Of a stretch of 64,000 nucleotides of DNA, positions 35,191 through 43,850 are shown piece after piece; the first letter of the stretch is position 1; every line of letters begins with the position of its first letter. The translations under genes were made by a program, and so were the position numbers. This stretch comes from Paenibacillus tuaregi (lineage in GTDB: Bacteria; Bacillota; Bacilli; Paenibacillales; Paenibacillaceae). Where the stretch lies: positions 3,259,869 to 3,323,868 of the forward strand of contig NZ_LT575476.1 in assembly GCF_900086655.1 (NCBI RefSeq). The letters run 5' to 3'. The notes under the pieces are model-generated. The model was not told the origin of the DNA. It worked only from the letters and a program-made list of their open reading frames with translations, and searched no databases.

Positions 35191-35300
35191 GAGACCGTTC
35201 CGAAAGCAAGCAATCTTACAGCAGAATGTGCGGCTTTTTTGCAAAAAGTAAACAAAGCGCCAATCCAAGCGAAACTATCCTTGGGCTGGCGCTTTGCTAT
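35191..35300 (+). repeat. Intergenic repeat family 2, copy b, with terminator
   Basis: Aligns along its length with 16411-16522, including AGCAAGCAATCTTACAGC. It has a small CTTTTT-GC-AAAAAG hairpin and the large stem CAAAGCGCCA (35253-35262) with TGGCGCTTTG (35287-35296). It starts 15 bases after the small gene's stop codon and overlaps the 3' end of the minus-strand gene at 35275-35493. Confidence 0.75.
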
Positions 35301-35493
35301 TGTGGCCTTCTACATGCTTTACCGACATAGCACATTGTAGTATTTCCTCATACACCTCATTCCAGCCTTGATGGTATTTGCCTGCGTCTTCCGGTTTAAT
35401 CAATATCCGCCCACCAGACTCATAACCGGCATCTTGTCTTTTCCAACTTAGACGGACCCTGGTTACCCCCCAGTTCACCTCAATTCCTGTCAT
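35275..35493 (-). CDS. Small hypothetical protein whose 3' end enters a repeat
   Basis: 72 residues (MTGIEVNWGVTRVRLSWKRQ, KPEDAGKYHQGWNEVYEEILQ), protein-like in composition and probably alpha/beta. The last ~8 codons lie inside repeat family 2 copy b. The nearest AGGAG is 12 bases from the ATG, which is far, and the frame continues upstream for several protein-like codons (SSEQELKQI) to a stop without any start. The true N-terminus may therefore be lost or shifted. Function unknown; could be a remnant. Confidence 0.45.
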   Translation of the reverse strand: MTGIEVNWGVTRVRLSWKRQDAGYESGGRILIKPEDAGKYHQGWNEVYEEILQCAMSVKHVEGHNSKAPAQG

Positions 35494-35665
35494 GATTTGC
35501 TTCAGCTCCTGTTCGGATGAATTTGAACATCATGTGGTTGAATAGTAAATATCTTAGTGATATTATTATCGATAACATTGTATGTTAGCCTAAAATTTCT
35601 ATTACCCATTTTCATATTACCAGCAAGGTTTCATACTTCTATGCACTGTGAGGAGCTTTTCATTT

Positions 35666-36097
35666 ATGAACCGTATAGAACTGTTAAAAGAGTTATCCCG
35701 GCTGTACAATGACCATTATCAAATGTGGCAGCAGGAATGGAATAAGCGTCATACCTATGGACTTTCGCGCAACCACGAACTTATTCTGGAGCTTCTGGAT
35801 AAGGAGGGCCCACTTAATCCCTCCAAATTAGCCGCGGTTCTAAAGGTGACCACCGGGGGAGTCACAGGTCTCGCCGATAAGCTGGTCAAGGCTGGTTACA
35901 TTCAGCGCATCCGCGATGAAGAAGACCGCCGTGCCGTTCATCTGGCCATCACAGACGCCGGAAGGGCACTTGCTCATCAGACCCGGAGCCAGGGCCGCGC
36001 CCAGTTCGCCCATTTTTTTGATATGCTGACAGATGAGGAGCTTACCCAGCTAATTACTCTGTACCAGAAGCTGGTTAAGGTAAACAAAAATTTCTGA
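35666..36097 (+). CDS. MarR-family transcriptional regulator
   Basis: 143 residues: a dimerisation helix (RIELLKELSRLYNDHYQMWQ), winged helix LNPSKLAAVLKVTTGGVTGLADKLVKAGYI with the wing RIRDEEDRRAVHLAITDAG, and C-terminal dimer helices. GAGGAG precedes the ATG at 35666; an upstream GTG is excluded because it overlaps the site. No adjacent same-strand target. Ligand unknown; no cysteines for redox sensing are seen. Confidence 0.9.
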   Translation: MNRIELLKELSRLYNDHYQMWQQEWNKRHTYGLSRNHELILELLDKEGPLNPSKLAAVLKVTTGGVTGLADKLVKAGYIQRIRDEEDRRAVHLAITDAGRALAHQTRSQGRAQFAHFFDMLTDEELTQLITLYQKLVKVNKNF

Positions 36098-36104
36098 CAT
36101 GAAG

Positions 36105-36132
36105 AGAGACCGGCTAACTCTGGCCGGTCTCT
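36105..36132 (+). terminator. MarR gene terminator
   Basis: 10-bp stem (36105-36114 with 36123-36132) followed by TCCCTATT. The T run is weak. Confidence 0.6.
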
Positions 36133-36268
36133 TCCCTATTCCTCGCAGCAACAACCAATTCCTGCATCTTCCCCTATCAACCCCCACCAGGCCAAGTATG
36201 CTCAACCGGACTAAACAGCCATTTTAATATTTCTAAATAAACCCGATGAGCGCAACCACCGTGCGGGT

Positions 36269-36592
36269 CTACGCCAGAAGGCGGAGAACCATAGCAAATA
36301 AACAACCCAAGATTACCGTCCACAGCAGATTCCGGGTTTTGAAAGCAACAATAAATGTGAGCACGCCTGCAGCCAGATCCAGATGTTCATGAAGACTAAA
36401 GCCAGCTTCCGCATGAATAAGCTCCTGTCCCACCAATGCAGCCATCACCGCAATTGGAATGTGTCCCAGCCATCTCAGAAGCGGCTCTGGCAAATCAATC
36501 CGGCTTAACAGCACAAGCGGAATTACCCTGGGAAGCGCCGTAACCAGGGAACAAGCTGCGATCAGCACAAAAATATCCCATCTTATCTCCAT
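36269..36592 (-). CDS. azlD: AzlD-family branched-chain amino acid export subunit
   Basis: 107 residues with about four membrane helices and the AzlD pattern TALPRVIPLVLLSR and GHIPIAVMAALVGQEL. It works with AzlC as an exporter for branched-chain amino acids or analogues. Its start overlaps the azlC stop by 10 bases, which couples translation. Usual length. Confidence 0.92.
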   Translation of the reverse strand: MEIRWDIFVLIAACSLVTALPRVIPLVLLSRIDLPEPLLRWLGHIPIAVMAALVGQELIHAEAGFSLHEHLDLAAGVLTFIVAFKTRNLLWTVILGCLFAMVLRLLA

Positions 36593-37275
36593 CTCTCAAT
36601 CACCGTCCCCACTGTTGCCGCTGTGATTGTCGCCGCAATGACACCTGCGCTCTGAGATAACCAAATTCCACAAATAACCCCCACGATCACCGCAGTTAAT
36701 CCTACCACAAGATCGACCGTATACCTCTTCCGATGAACGATCTGCAGCACCAACAAGCCGATAAACATCGCCGGAAGCGCAAAATCTAGTCCAAGCTTCT
36801 CAGGGTCCTTAATCCATTCCCCCAAATAGGCACCGGCTAGATTAGCAGCAATCCAGTTCAAATATGCGGTAAGATTCAGGCCCTGCATCCAGCTGTTGTT
36901 TAACTGCTTAGTCTGAGAGGCTTGAGCGGAAGCCACCCCAAACGTCTCATCGGTAAGCAGCATACCGATTAAGGCATTCTTAATTGGCGATAGATGCCGG
37001 AAATACGGGGATAAGGCAGCGCTCAGAAGAAGATGCCTTAGATTCACGAAGAACACGGTAGCCACAATACCTGCCGTAGAACTCCCCGCTCCAATCATGC
37101 CCGCGAAGATGAACTGCGCTGAGCCCGCATACACCATTACACTCAGAAGACCGACCTCCATCATGCTGAGACCTGCCGTCTTCTCAATAATCCCTGCCGC
37201 AAAGCCAATGCTCAAATAGCCCAGTAATGTAGGGACACAGTCCTTGACTCCGCGGATAAATTGCTCTCTGTTCAC
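36583..37275 (-). CDS. azlC: AzlC-family branched-chain amino acid exporter
   Basis: 230 residues, about seven membrane helices, with family signatures GYLSIGFAAGII, VYAGSAQFIFAGM and FFVNLRHLLLSAAL. Together with AzlD it exports branched-chain amino acids; in B. subtilis the pair confers azaleucine resistance. GTG start at 37275. No Lrp-type regulator is adjacent, and the MarR gene nearby is on the opposite strand. Confidence 0.93.
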   Translation of the reverse strand: MNREQFIRGVKDCVPTLLGYLSIGFAAGIIEKTAGLSMMEVGLLSVMVYAGSAQFIFAGMIGAGSSTAGIVATVFFVNLRHLLLSAALSPYFRHLSPIKNALIGMLLTDETFGVASAQASQTKQLNNSWMQGLNLTAYLNWIAANLAGAYLGEWIKDPEKLGLDFALPAMFIGLLVLQIVHRKRYTVDLVVGLTAVIVGVICGIWLSQSAGVIAATITAATVGTVIERWR

Positions 37276-37365
37276 TGGTTCCTAACTCCTGTCTCTCTAT
37301 TTAGTCCCGACAAAATTCAATTATACCACTCCGCACGGGATGCTGGGTTATACCCGTTGAACGGG

Positions 37366-37403
37366 ATACTAAAAGCCTCTGCCAAGGCAGAGGCTTTTAG
37401 TAT
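37366..37403. terminator. 18-bp perfect-stem bidirectional terminator
   Basis: Stem 37366-37383 pairs completely with 37386-37403 around a 2-base AA loop and carries TTTTAG on one side and CTAAAA on the other. It ends the glutathione peroxidase gene and insulates azlC. Confidence 0.85.
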
Positions 37404-37420
37404 AATAGACTGTATCAAAT

Positions 37421-37969
37421 TTAAGCGAGAAGTTCCTCAATATCCTGCTCCATATCAAGCGGGTCCGTAGTAGCTTCAAATCTCTTTACAACCTCACCAC
37501 TCGAGTTAATGAGAAACTTGGTGAAATTCCATTTAATCGAATCCCCTTCCATATATTCCGGATGCTTCTCCTGAATCACAGCCATCAAGAGCTTCGCCAC
37601 AGAATGTTGGTGGTTGAAACCTTCAAATGGCTTGGAGCCAGCCAGGTATTTGAACAGAGGATGGGCTTCTTCTCCACGCACATCGATCTTCTGAAACATT
37701 GGGAAATTCACACCATAATTTAGAGTGCAGAAGGTATTAATCTCGTCATTACTCCCCGGCTCCTGGTCAGCGAACTGGTTGGAAGGAAACCCGAGGATTA
37801 AGAAATTTCTGTCCTTGTACCGGTCATACAGCTTCTGTAAATCTTCATACTGAAAGGTAAATCCGCACTGGCTTGCCGTATTCACAATCAACAAAGTCTT
37901 ACCACGATAAGCTTCCAAAGAAATTTCTTTTCCATTCATTGCTTTAGCAGAGAAATTATATATACTCAT
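37421..37969 (-). CDS. bsaA: Glutathione peroxidase-type thiol peroxidase
   Basis: 182 residues. Peroxidatic Cys35 (NTASQCGFT), Gln in FPSNQFADQEPG and Trp in IKWNFTKFLI form the catalytic site; it is a Cys, not a selenocysteine, enzyme. In Bacilli such proteins use thioredoxin or bacillithiol rather than glutathione. It reduces peroxides in the cytosol. Monocistronic with its own terminator. Confidence 0.93.
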   Translation of the reverse strand: MSIYNFSAKAMNGKEISLEAYRGKTLLIVNTASQCGFTFQYEDLQKLYDRYKDRNFLILGFPSNQFADQEPGSNDEINTFCTLNYGVNFPMFQKIDVRGEEAHPLFKYLAGSKPFEGFNHQHSVAKLLMAVIQEKHPEYMEGDSIKWNFTKFLINSSGEVVKRFEATTDPLDMEQDIEELLA

Positions 37970-38090
37970 CTTTGGTTATCCCCTTACAATATGTGTGTAT
38001 TGTTACAGGGTTGATGGTAACAAATTAAAAGACTAATAGCCAGCCAAAATCTTGGTTAATTTCCATATAGGTTACAGATTTCAATGCAAA

Positions 38091-38954
38091 TCATAGTCTT
38101 GTCACATTGTAATTTCGAAGCTTCATTCGGCGGCCTATGGGCGAATAGACTCTAGAGTGCCGGCCCCTCCTAAGGGTTGGGGCGGGAGCCCATTTTGCCG
38201 GGGCTGTATATCTGGATGCAATGATATGTTCCCTTCGTATAATAGTCTGATACATGCTGCGGTCCCTCAAGTGCTTAAACATCTCAAAACCCGGTCTTGT
38301 ATTCGCTTCAATAATCCAGATCCGTCCACTCTTGTCCAGTGCCAGGTCGATGCCAAGAATACGGATACCCGGAAATGCCTGGTCAAGCGCTCTCGCCGCC
38401 CCGTAGGACACTTGGTCAATCTTCCTCAGGGATGTTTTGACTTTTGCAGAGTTGTGATGGATGGCATTTAGGACAGCCTCCAAGGCTACCGGTCTCCCTC
38501 CCTGACTGTAGTTCGTCAGGAACCTTCCCTTCGCACCGGCCCGGACGACTTTACCCGAGATATGCCACTTTGAATCCGGCTTCTGCATATATACCCGAAT
38601 ATCTATGAGCCTGTTCTTATACCGTGCAAGCGGAATCCCCTGCTGGATGATATATGATCTTCCCCGGTGCATACGCCCTCTGAGCGCATCCGCGGCGGAA
38701 CGTTCTCTCACTCTCATACTCCTTAAATCCCATCCGATATCAACGATACCTCTTCCAGCCCTCTTTACTCTAATGATACCGACCCCTTGGCTTCCGTTGT
38801 CCGGTTTTACAAAAACCGACGGATAACGAAGCAGCATTCTTCGCAGATGGTACGGGTGATATCCGTGTGTCTCGGGAAGATGAGGGCGAAGAACCCTGGA
38901 TCTCTGCATAGCGCGGGCTTTGAGCAGCTTGCTCTTGACCTTACGAAACGGCAT
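38091..38954 (-). CDS. YheC/YheD-type ATP-grasp protein, short form
   Basis: 287 residues, strongly basic. ATP-grasp signatures: YPSVFVKPDNGSQGVGIIRV, YIIQQGIPLARYKNRLIDIRVYMQ and GIDLALDKSGRIWIIEANTRPG. YheC/YheD proteins were described as endospore-coat-associated; this short form lacks their usual N-terminal domain. The frame is open to 39077, but GAGGAG at 8 bases selects the ATG at 38954 and the extra residues are not protein-like. Substrate unknown. The Arg-rich C-terminus is unusual. Confidence 0.85.
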   Translation of the reverse strand: MPFRKVKSKLLKARAMQRSRVLRPHLPETHGYHPYHLRRMLLRYPSVFVKPDNGSQGVGIIRVKRAGRGIVDIGWDLRSMRVRERSAADALRGRMHRGRSYIIQQGIPLARYKNRLIDIRVYMQKPDSKWHISGKVVRAGAKGRFLTNYSQGGRPVALEAVLNAIHHNSAKVKTSLRKIDQVSYGAARALDQAFPGIRILGIDLALDKSGRIWIIEANTRPGFEMFKHLRDRSMYQTIIRREHIIASRYTAPAKWAPAPTLRRGRHSRVYSPIGRRMKLRNYNVTRL

Positions 38955-39155
38955 TTCTCCATCTCCTCGTGTGTGAATTGATAGTAATATATGTTGAGGT
39001 GTGGAATGCCCGCCATGTATATCCGCCTTTATCAGCCTGGGATTTTCGTATCTCCTGTAACGTCTTACTTTCCTCAACTTGAGTGTCTTATTCGGTGTTT
39101 TTCCTGCTTATCGCTTTAAACTAGCTATTCGCTCTCTAGGCCACCTGTGTGAACA

Positions 39156-40046
39156 TTACCCCTTCGTCCCCGCCGTAATATTCATGCCTTCAATGAAATA
39201 TTTCTGGAAGAAAAAGAACAGGAGAACGACGGGCAGCAGAACAATCACCGAGCCTGCCATCAGATAGTGCCACTGGGTTGATTCGGTTCCTTTAAAAGTC
39301 TGCAGACCAATCTGCAGGTTGAACAAGGACTCCGAATTGATATAGATCAGGGGGCCGGTTAGGTCATTCCAAGCTCCCTGGAAGGTCATGATCGCCACGG
39401 TGGCTATCACCGGCATGGACAAAGGCAGCATCAGCCTCCACCATATGCGGAAGTGGCTTGCCCCATCCACCTTGCCCGCTTCGATCAGTTCATTCGGAAT
39501 CGTCATGAAGAACTGGCGGATCAGAAAGATCTGAAAGGCGCTTCCGAAGAAGCCGGGTACGGTCAATGGATAATACGTGTTAATCCAGGACAGCTTGGAG
39601 AACAGAATATATTGCGGAATGAGTGTAACAAAGCTTGGAATCATCATCGTACCGAGCATGATAGAGAAGAGCAGTTTTTTACCCGGAAACCTGATTTTGG
39701 CGAATCCATAGGCCACAAACGTATTGGACAGCACATGGGAAAAGACCCCGATGCCTGCAAGCAGCAGCGTATTGAGCGTATACCGGGCGAAGTTCCCCTT
39801 CTCCCAAGCATGACGGTAATTCTCTAAATGAACCTCCTTGGGGAATAGGGTTGGCGGATAGGACATAATCTCCTGCATGGACTTCAGTGACGTGGAAATC
39901 ATCCAGAAGAGCGGTGTCAGAAGCAGCAGACCTATCGCCGTCATGAACAGAAACAGCAGGATGGACATTCCCTTGCTGCGCATAGCCCCGGGTGATTGCT
40001 TAACCCCGCTGATACTTCCGTGCCTTCGTGAAGCTACCAGACTCAT
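39156..40046 (-). CDS. Sugar ABC transporter permease, MalG type
   Basis: 296 residues, six membrane helices; the EAA loop is visible as ELIEAGKVDGASHFRIWWRLMLPLSMPVIA. Carbohydrate importer of the CUT1 class, third gene of binding protein-permease-permease, with its ATG sharing one base with the upstream stop (TAATG). No ATPase gene is present, so a shared ATPase of the MsmX type is likely used. Specificity not determinable; no glycosidase is adjacent. Confidence 0.92.
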   Translation of the reverse strand: MSLVASRRHGSISGVKQSPGAMRSKGMSILLFLFMTAIGLLLLTPLFWMISTSLKSMQEIMSYPPTLFPKEVHLENYRHAWEKGNFARYTLNTLLLAGIGVFSHVLSNTFVAYGFAKIRFPGKKLLFSIMLGTMMIPSFVTLIPQYILFSKLSWINTYYPLTVPGFFGSAFQIFLIRQFFMTIPNELIEAGKVDGASHFRIWWRLMLPLSMPVIATVAIMTFQGAWNDLTGPLIYINSESLFNLQIGLQTFKGTESTQWHYLMAGSVIVLLPVVLLFFFFQKYFIEGMNITAGTKG

Positions 40047-40984
40047 TACTGGTCCCCCCCTTCATAGTGCACCCACAATCTGGACAAGATCAGATTCACC
40101 AGGGTGAGTGCCAGAACAATCAAGAACAGGAACCAGGCCATCGCCATCGCGTAACCCATGTCAAACACTTTGAAGGCTTTCAGAAACATGTGCAGATTGT
40201 AAAAGAGCAGCGAGTTCATCGGCGCGCCCGGCTCGTTGTTATACCCCATCACATAGCCTTCCTGGAAGATTTGAAATCCTCCGATCATCCCGGTTACGAT
40301 CTCAAAGAAAATAACCGGAGTAATCATCGGCAGGGTAACATGCCAGAACTTGCGGAACCGGCCTGCGCCGTCCAATTCAGCCGCTTCATACAGCCGTTTC
40401 GGAACAGACTGGAGACTTGCGAGATAGAGCAGCATCATGCCTCCCGCTCCCCATATTTTCATAAGAATCACAGCGTTCTTCGTCCAAGCCGGGTCAGTCA
40501 GCCAAGCCGGTCCATCCACACCGACCCAGCCAAGCATGAGATTCACAAGTCCAGCGCTCGGGGACAGCAGCATCATCCAAAGCACATATACGCCTACACC
40601 CGACAGAATGGACGGCAGATAGAAGACTGTGCGGAATATCCGGATACCGGCAACCTTGCGGTTCAGCACAACGGCCAGCAGCAGACCACCCGCTGTCTGC
40701 AGAGGTACACTAATAATTACATAATAGAATGTATTCCATAGCGATTTCCAAAACAGCGGATCATGACTAAACATCGTTTCATAATTCCGCAATCCGATCC
40801 AATTCATTCTTGAAGTAATATCATAATTGGTAAAACTGGCATATAGGGAGAACAGCATGGGACCTGCTGTGAACAGCAGAAACCCTGCAATCCATGGACT
40901 TGCAAATATATATCCCTGCCAGGCTTCCCTGCGGCTGAGAGCACTGCCGCGATAGCGTAGTGCGGTACGGGCCATGCTGCCCAC
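40046..40984 (-). CDS. Sugar ABC transporter permease, UgpA/MalF type
   Basis: 312 residues, six helices; EAA loop LYEAAELDGAGRFRKFWHVTLPMITPVIFFEI. Partner of the MalG-type permease. It begins 21 bases after the binding protein gene ends. The N-terminus (REAWQGYIFASPWIAGFLLF) is the usual one for CUT1 permeases of Firmicutes. Confidence 0.92.
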   Translation of the reverse strand: MGSMARTALRYRGSALSRREAWQGYIFASPWIAGFLLFTAGPMLFSLYASFTNYDITSRMNWIGLRNYETMFSHDPLFWKSLWNTFYYVIISVPLQTAGGLLLAVVLNRKVAGIRIFRTVFYLPSILSGVGVYVLWMMLLSPSAGLVNLMLGWVGVDGPAWLTDPAWTKNAVILMKIWGAGGMMLLYLASLQSVPKRLYEAAELDGAGRFRKFWHVTLPMITPVIFFEIVTGMIGGFQIFQEGYVMGYNNEPGAPMNSLLFYNLHMFLKAFKVFDMGYAMAMAWFLFLIVLALTLVNLILSRLWVHYEGGDQ

Positions 40985-41005
40985 CTTCTTTCTGGGATAG
41001 ACCTT

Positions 41006-42343
41006 TTATTTATTGTTGGAAATCAGCTTTTCGACATCCGCCTGAGCTTGATTCAGCCCCTCCTGAACCGATTTCTGGCCAAGCATAATCGCATCGCGCT
41101 GCGGATTGATCAGATTGATATAATCTGGCGCACTCAGCGGATTAGGAGTAATTTTAGTCACGGCCAAATTGTCTACAGAAGCTTTATACACGGCATTCTT
41201 CTGCAGCTCCGGATTGTTGGAGGCTTCTTTATTGGCCACATTATCGAAGTTCTTCTCAGCCCAATAGGTTTGAGCCTGCACATCCGTCATGTATTTAAGA
41301 AACTCCCAGGCTTCATCCGGATGCTTGGAGCCATACGGAATCTCAATAACAAATCCGCCCCCGACACTGTAATGTCCAGCACCTTCCTTGGTCTCCGGCA
41401 GCGGAGCTACCCCGAAGTTCATATTCTGGCCGTAATCCCGAATCTGCGTATAGAAATTGGTTACATCCGTCCAAATAGATACCTTGCCGGCAATAAACGG
41501 GTTCGCCTGCTTGCTGCCGAAGTCAGCTTTGAAGGCATCAATATTGCTCTGACCAAGACGTTTCGCGTTGTTCAGAATGTACTGCATGGCCTCCGCCTTT
41601 GCCGGCGCGTTAACCACCGGTTTGCCGTTGTCGGCGAAGAAATTGCGTCCCCCGTCGAAATTCAGCTGCAGTAAGTTCCAGTCCGAGTTGAACTGCGGGG
41701 AGTATCCGATATGGGTGTACTTATCCCCGCTCTTCTTATCCAGCTTGGCTGCTGTCTTCTCGAGTTCATCCCAAGTGTTCGGGAATTTCTCCGGATCAAG
41801 ACCCGCTGCCTTGAAGTCATCCTTGTTATAGAACATCATCCGGGTATCCGTGTTGAACGGAAGCCCATATGGCTTGTCCTGGTACAAAACAGTCTTCCAT
41901 AGTTCAGGGAAGAAGCGGTCCTTCACCTTGTCCCGCTCGACGTATTTGGATAAATCAGTTGCCTGCTTCTTGCTGGCACGCTGCTGAACTGTATTTATGT
42001 CATTCATCATAATATCTGGTGGATTACCGGCACTGACAGCCGCCAGTTCCTTAGTGAAAATATCCGAGTAGGGATAATAGCTGTGTTTCACGAAAATTTT
42101 GTCCTGTGACTTATTGAAATCGTCCACCAGCTTCTCAATGATCGGTCTACGGGTCTCCGATCCCCACCATGTCCAATAATTGAGCACCACTTTCCCGTCC
42201 GTGGATGTGCCCGCATCCGTCTGTGAGGCTGCACCTGCCGGCCCGCCGGACGTTCCCCCGGAGCATGCGGCCAGGATCGAAAGGCTGCACAGAATGGCAA
42301 GCAGCTTGACCCAAGACTGATTTGATTTTTCCTTTTTCATCAT
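41006..42343 (-). CDS. Extracellular solute-binding lipoprotein (CUT1 sugar importer)
   Basis: 445 residues. Lipobox LAAC with Cys27, then a Gly/Ser/Thr-rich linker and a family 1 binding protein (VVLNYWTWWGSETRRPIIEK, PPDIMMNDINTV, YGLPFNTDTRMMFYN, GKVSIWTDVTNF). Aromatic residues in the first lobe (YWTWWG) suggest an oligosaccharide ligand. First gene of the transporter operon, divergent from the MFS gene at 42527. The intergenic 183 bases show no clear operator. Confidence 0.92.
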   Translation of the reverse strand: MMKKEKSNQSWVKLLAILCSLSILAACSGGTSGGPAGAASQTDAGTSTDGKVVLNYWTWWGSETRRPIIEKLVDDFNKSQDKIFVKHSYYPYSDIFTKELAAVSAGNPPDIMMNDINTVQQRASKKQATDLSKYVERDKVKDRFFPELWKTVLYQDKPYGLPFNTDTRMMFYNKDDFKAAGLDPEKFPNTWDELEKTAAKLDKKSGDKYTHIGYSPQFNSDWNLLQLNFDGGRNFFADNGKPVVNAPAKAEAMQYILNNAKRLGQSNIDAFKADFGSKQANPFIAGKVSIWTDVTNFYTQIRDYGQNMNFGVAPLPETKEGAGHYSVGGGFVIEIPYGSKHPDEAWEFLKYMTDVQAQTYWAEKNFDNVANKEASNNPELQKNAVYKASVDNLAVTKITPNPLSAPDYINLINPQRDAIMLGQKSVQEGLNQAQADVEKLISNNK

Positions 42344-42526
42344 GTATCCCCCTAGGCAGTAGTTTGTTTCTTCCTATTACTTAACCAAGCAAGGTCGAAA
42401 TGCATCATTTTTTGTATTTATTAAAAAAACACAGCCGCTTTTATTCACTTCCGGACCATGAATTCCGATGTAAAACAAAGCATTCGAATTTACATGCATC
42501 AACTTTAACCTCCGGGAGATGACAGC

Positions 42527-43717
42527 TTGAAAGCCGAAACAAGGATTTACCTCGATGCCGTCCTTCAAAACATGAAAAATATTTTGTTCTTCATGTTCCT
42601 GCCCATTCTGATTGCCCGTATGGGAGCTTCGCCACTTCAAATCACGTTGTCCACCTCGCTGCCGCCTCTAATGTCGGCTCTTTCCGTAGTGTTCGTCACC
42701 CGGCTGCTGCCGTGTACGTTCAAGGTATATTACTCGGCAGGCATTATCCGCCAGCTTGCTTTTCTATGCATTGCCTTCGCCGTGCTTCTGCCCCATTCCA
42801 TTACCTGGATTCTTCTGTTCTGGTCAATCAACTGCATCGTGGTGATGATCCTGAATGTCCAGCAGCATTCCTTGATCAAGCACAACGTGGAAGAGGCAAA
42901 GATGTCCTCCTTATTTGGAAACATCCGCATTATCGCCATTGGTGTCACTATGGTCTGCTCCTACAGCGCCAGTACACTACTGGACCGCTTTGACAGCATT
43001 TTTCCATATAACTATTTCGTCTGTATGATCCTTGGGGCAGTCTGCACCTTCACCGGGATGAATCTAATGGCCCGCCTGGCGCCAAGAGAATCCAAGAAGA
43101 TCAGCTTCCGCTGGAAACGCCCGCTTCAGAAACCGACCCCGTTCTTGATGCTAGTGGGCCTCATGGCTGTAGGAAGCGCCCTGCCTGGCTCGCTCTGGGT
43201 GATCTATCATGTGAACGTGCTGCACTTCAGCAATATGCAGATTGCCCTATTCTCCATCTGTTCTGGTGCGGTATCCGCGGTATGCATCCCGTTAGGACGC
43301 CGGTGGATCAAGCGATTCGGTTACAAGAACACTCTGCTGACCGGGTATGCCCTGCTGATGTGCACCGTCTGTTTGTACGGCCTGTCCCACACCTATGCAG
43401 TTCTGCTTGGCCTTCAAATCGTGCGCGATTTGATCGGAAGCTTCACCGGGATTGCCCAAGAGACTTTATCCATTGAAGAATCCAAGAAGCATGAGGATGA
43501 GGCGGGTTTCTTCTCCGATGTTGCTCTGCTTAACAATCTGGGCGGCGCACTTGGGCCTTTTGCCGGGATGTTCCTGTACAAGCTGTTTAGTATCCAGACC
43601 TGCTTCATGCTTCTGGGAGCCGTGGCTCTTCTGCCGGCAGCCTGGTTCGTATTCCGGATGAATGATAAGAAGACGTCAGAAGGCTCCCCTGTTGAAATGA
43701 TTCCAGCTGTGAAATAA
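42527..43717 (+). CDS. Major facilitator superfamily transporter
   Basis: 396 residues with about ten to twelve hydrophobic segments and the two-fold MFS layout; the loop GRRWIKRFGYKNTLLTGY is the motif-A-like segment of the second half. The TTG start is supported by GGGAG. It could be a drug or sugar exporter; no substrate motif is recognised. It has its own terminator and is divergent from the sugar importer operon, so shared control is possible but unsupported by sequence. Confidence 0.85.
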   Translation: MKAETRIYLDAVLQNMKNILFFMFLPILIARMGASPLQITLSTSLPPLMSALSVVFVTRLLPCTFKVYYSAGIIRQLAFLCIAFAVLLPHSITWILLFWSINCIVVMILNVQQHSLIKHNVEEAKMSSLFGNIRIIAIGVTMVCSYSASTLLDRFDSIFPYNYFVCMILGAVCTFTGMNLMARLAPRESKKISFRWKRPLQKPTPFLMLVGLMAVGSALPGSLWVIYHVNVLHFSNMQIALFSICSGAVSAVCIPLGRRWIKRFGYKNTLLTGYALLMCTVCLYGLSHTYAVLLGLQIVRDLIGSFTGIAQETLSIEESKKHEDEAGFFSDVALLNNLGGALGPFAGMFLYKLFSIQTCFMLLGAVALLPAAWFVFRMNDKKTSEGSPVEMIPAVK

Positions 43718-43730
43718 GGACGCAAAATAA

Positions 43731-43764
43731 AAAGGAGAGGACACAGCGCCGTGTCTTCTCCTTT
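43731..43764 (+). terminator. MFS gene terminator
   Basis: 14-bp stem with one G-U pair (43731-43744 with 43751-43764) followed by CTTCAT. Confidence 0.75.
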
Positions 43765-43850
43765 CTTCATATACTCCAAAATGAAAGCGGCCAGGCCCGC
43801 CGGGGAATCGTTAATCCACCAACCCTTGCTACCAACTCATTTATCGTCTT

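Noticed and set aside
38955..39077. N-terminal extension of the YheC/D-type gene
   Set aside because: The extra residues are low in hydrophobic pattern, and GAGGAG clearly serves the ATG at 38954.
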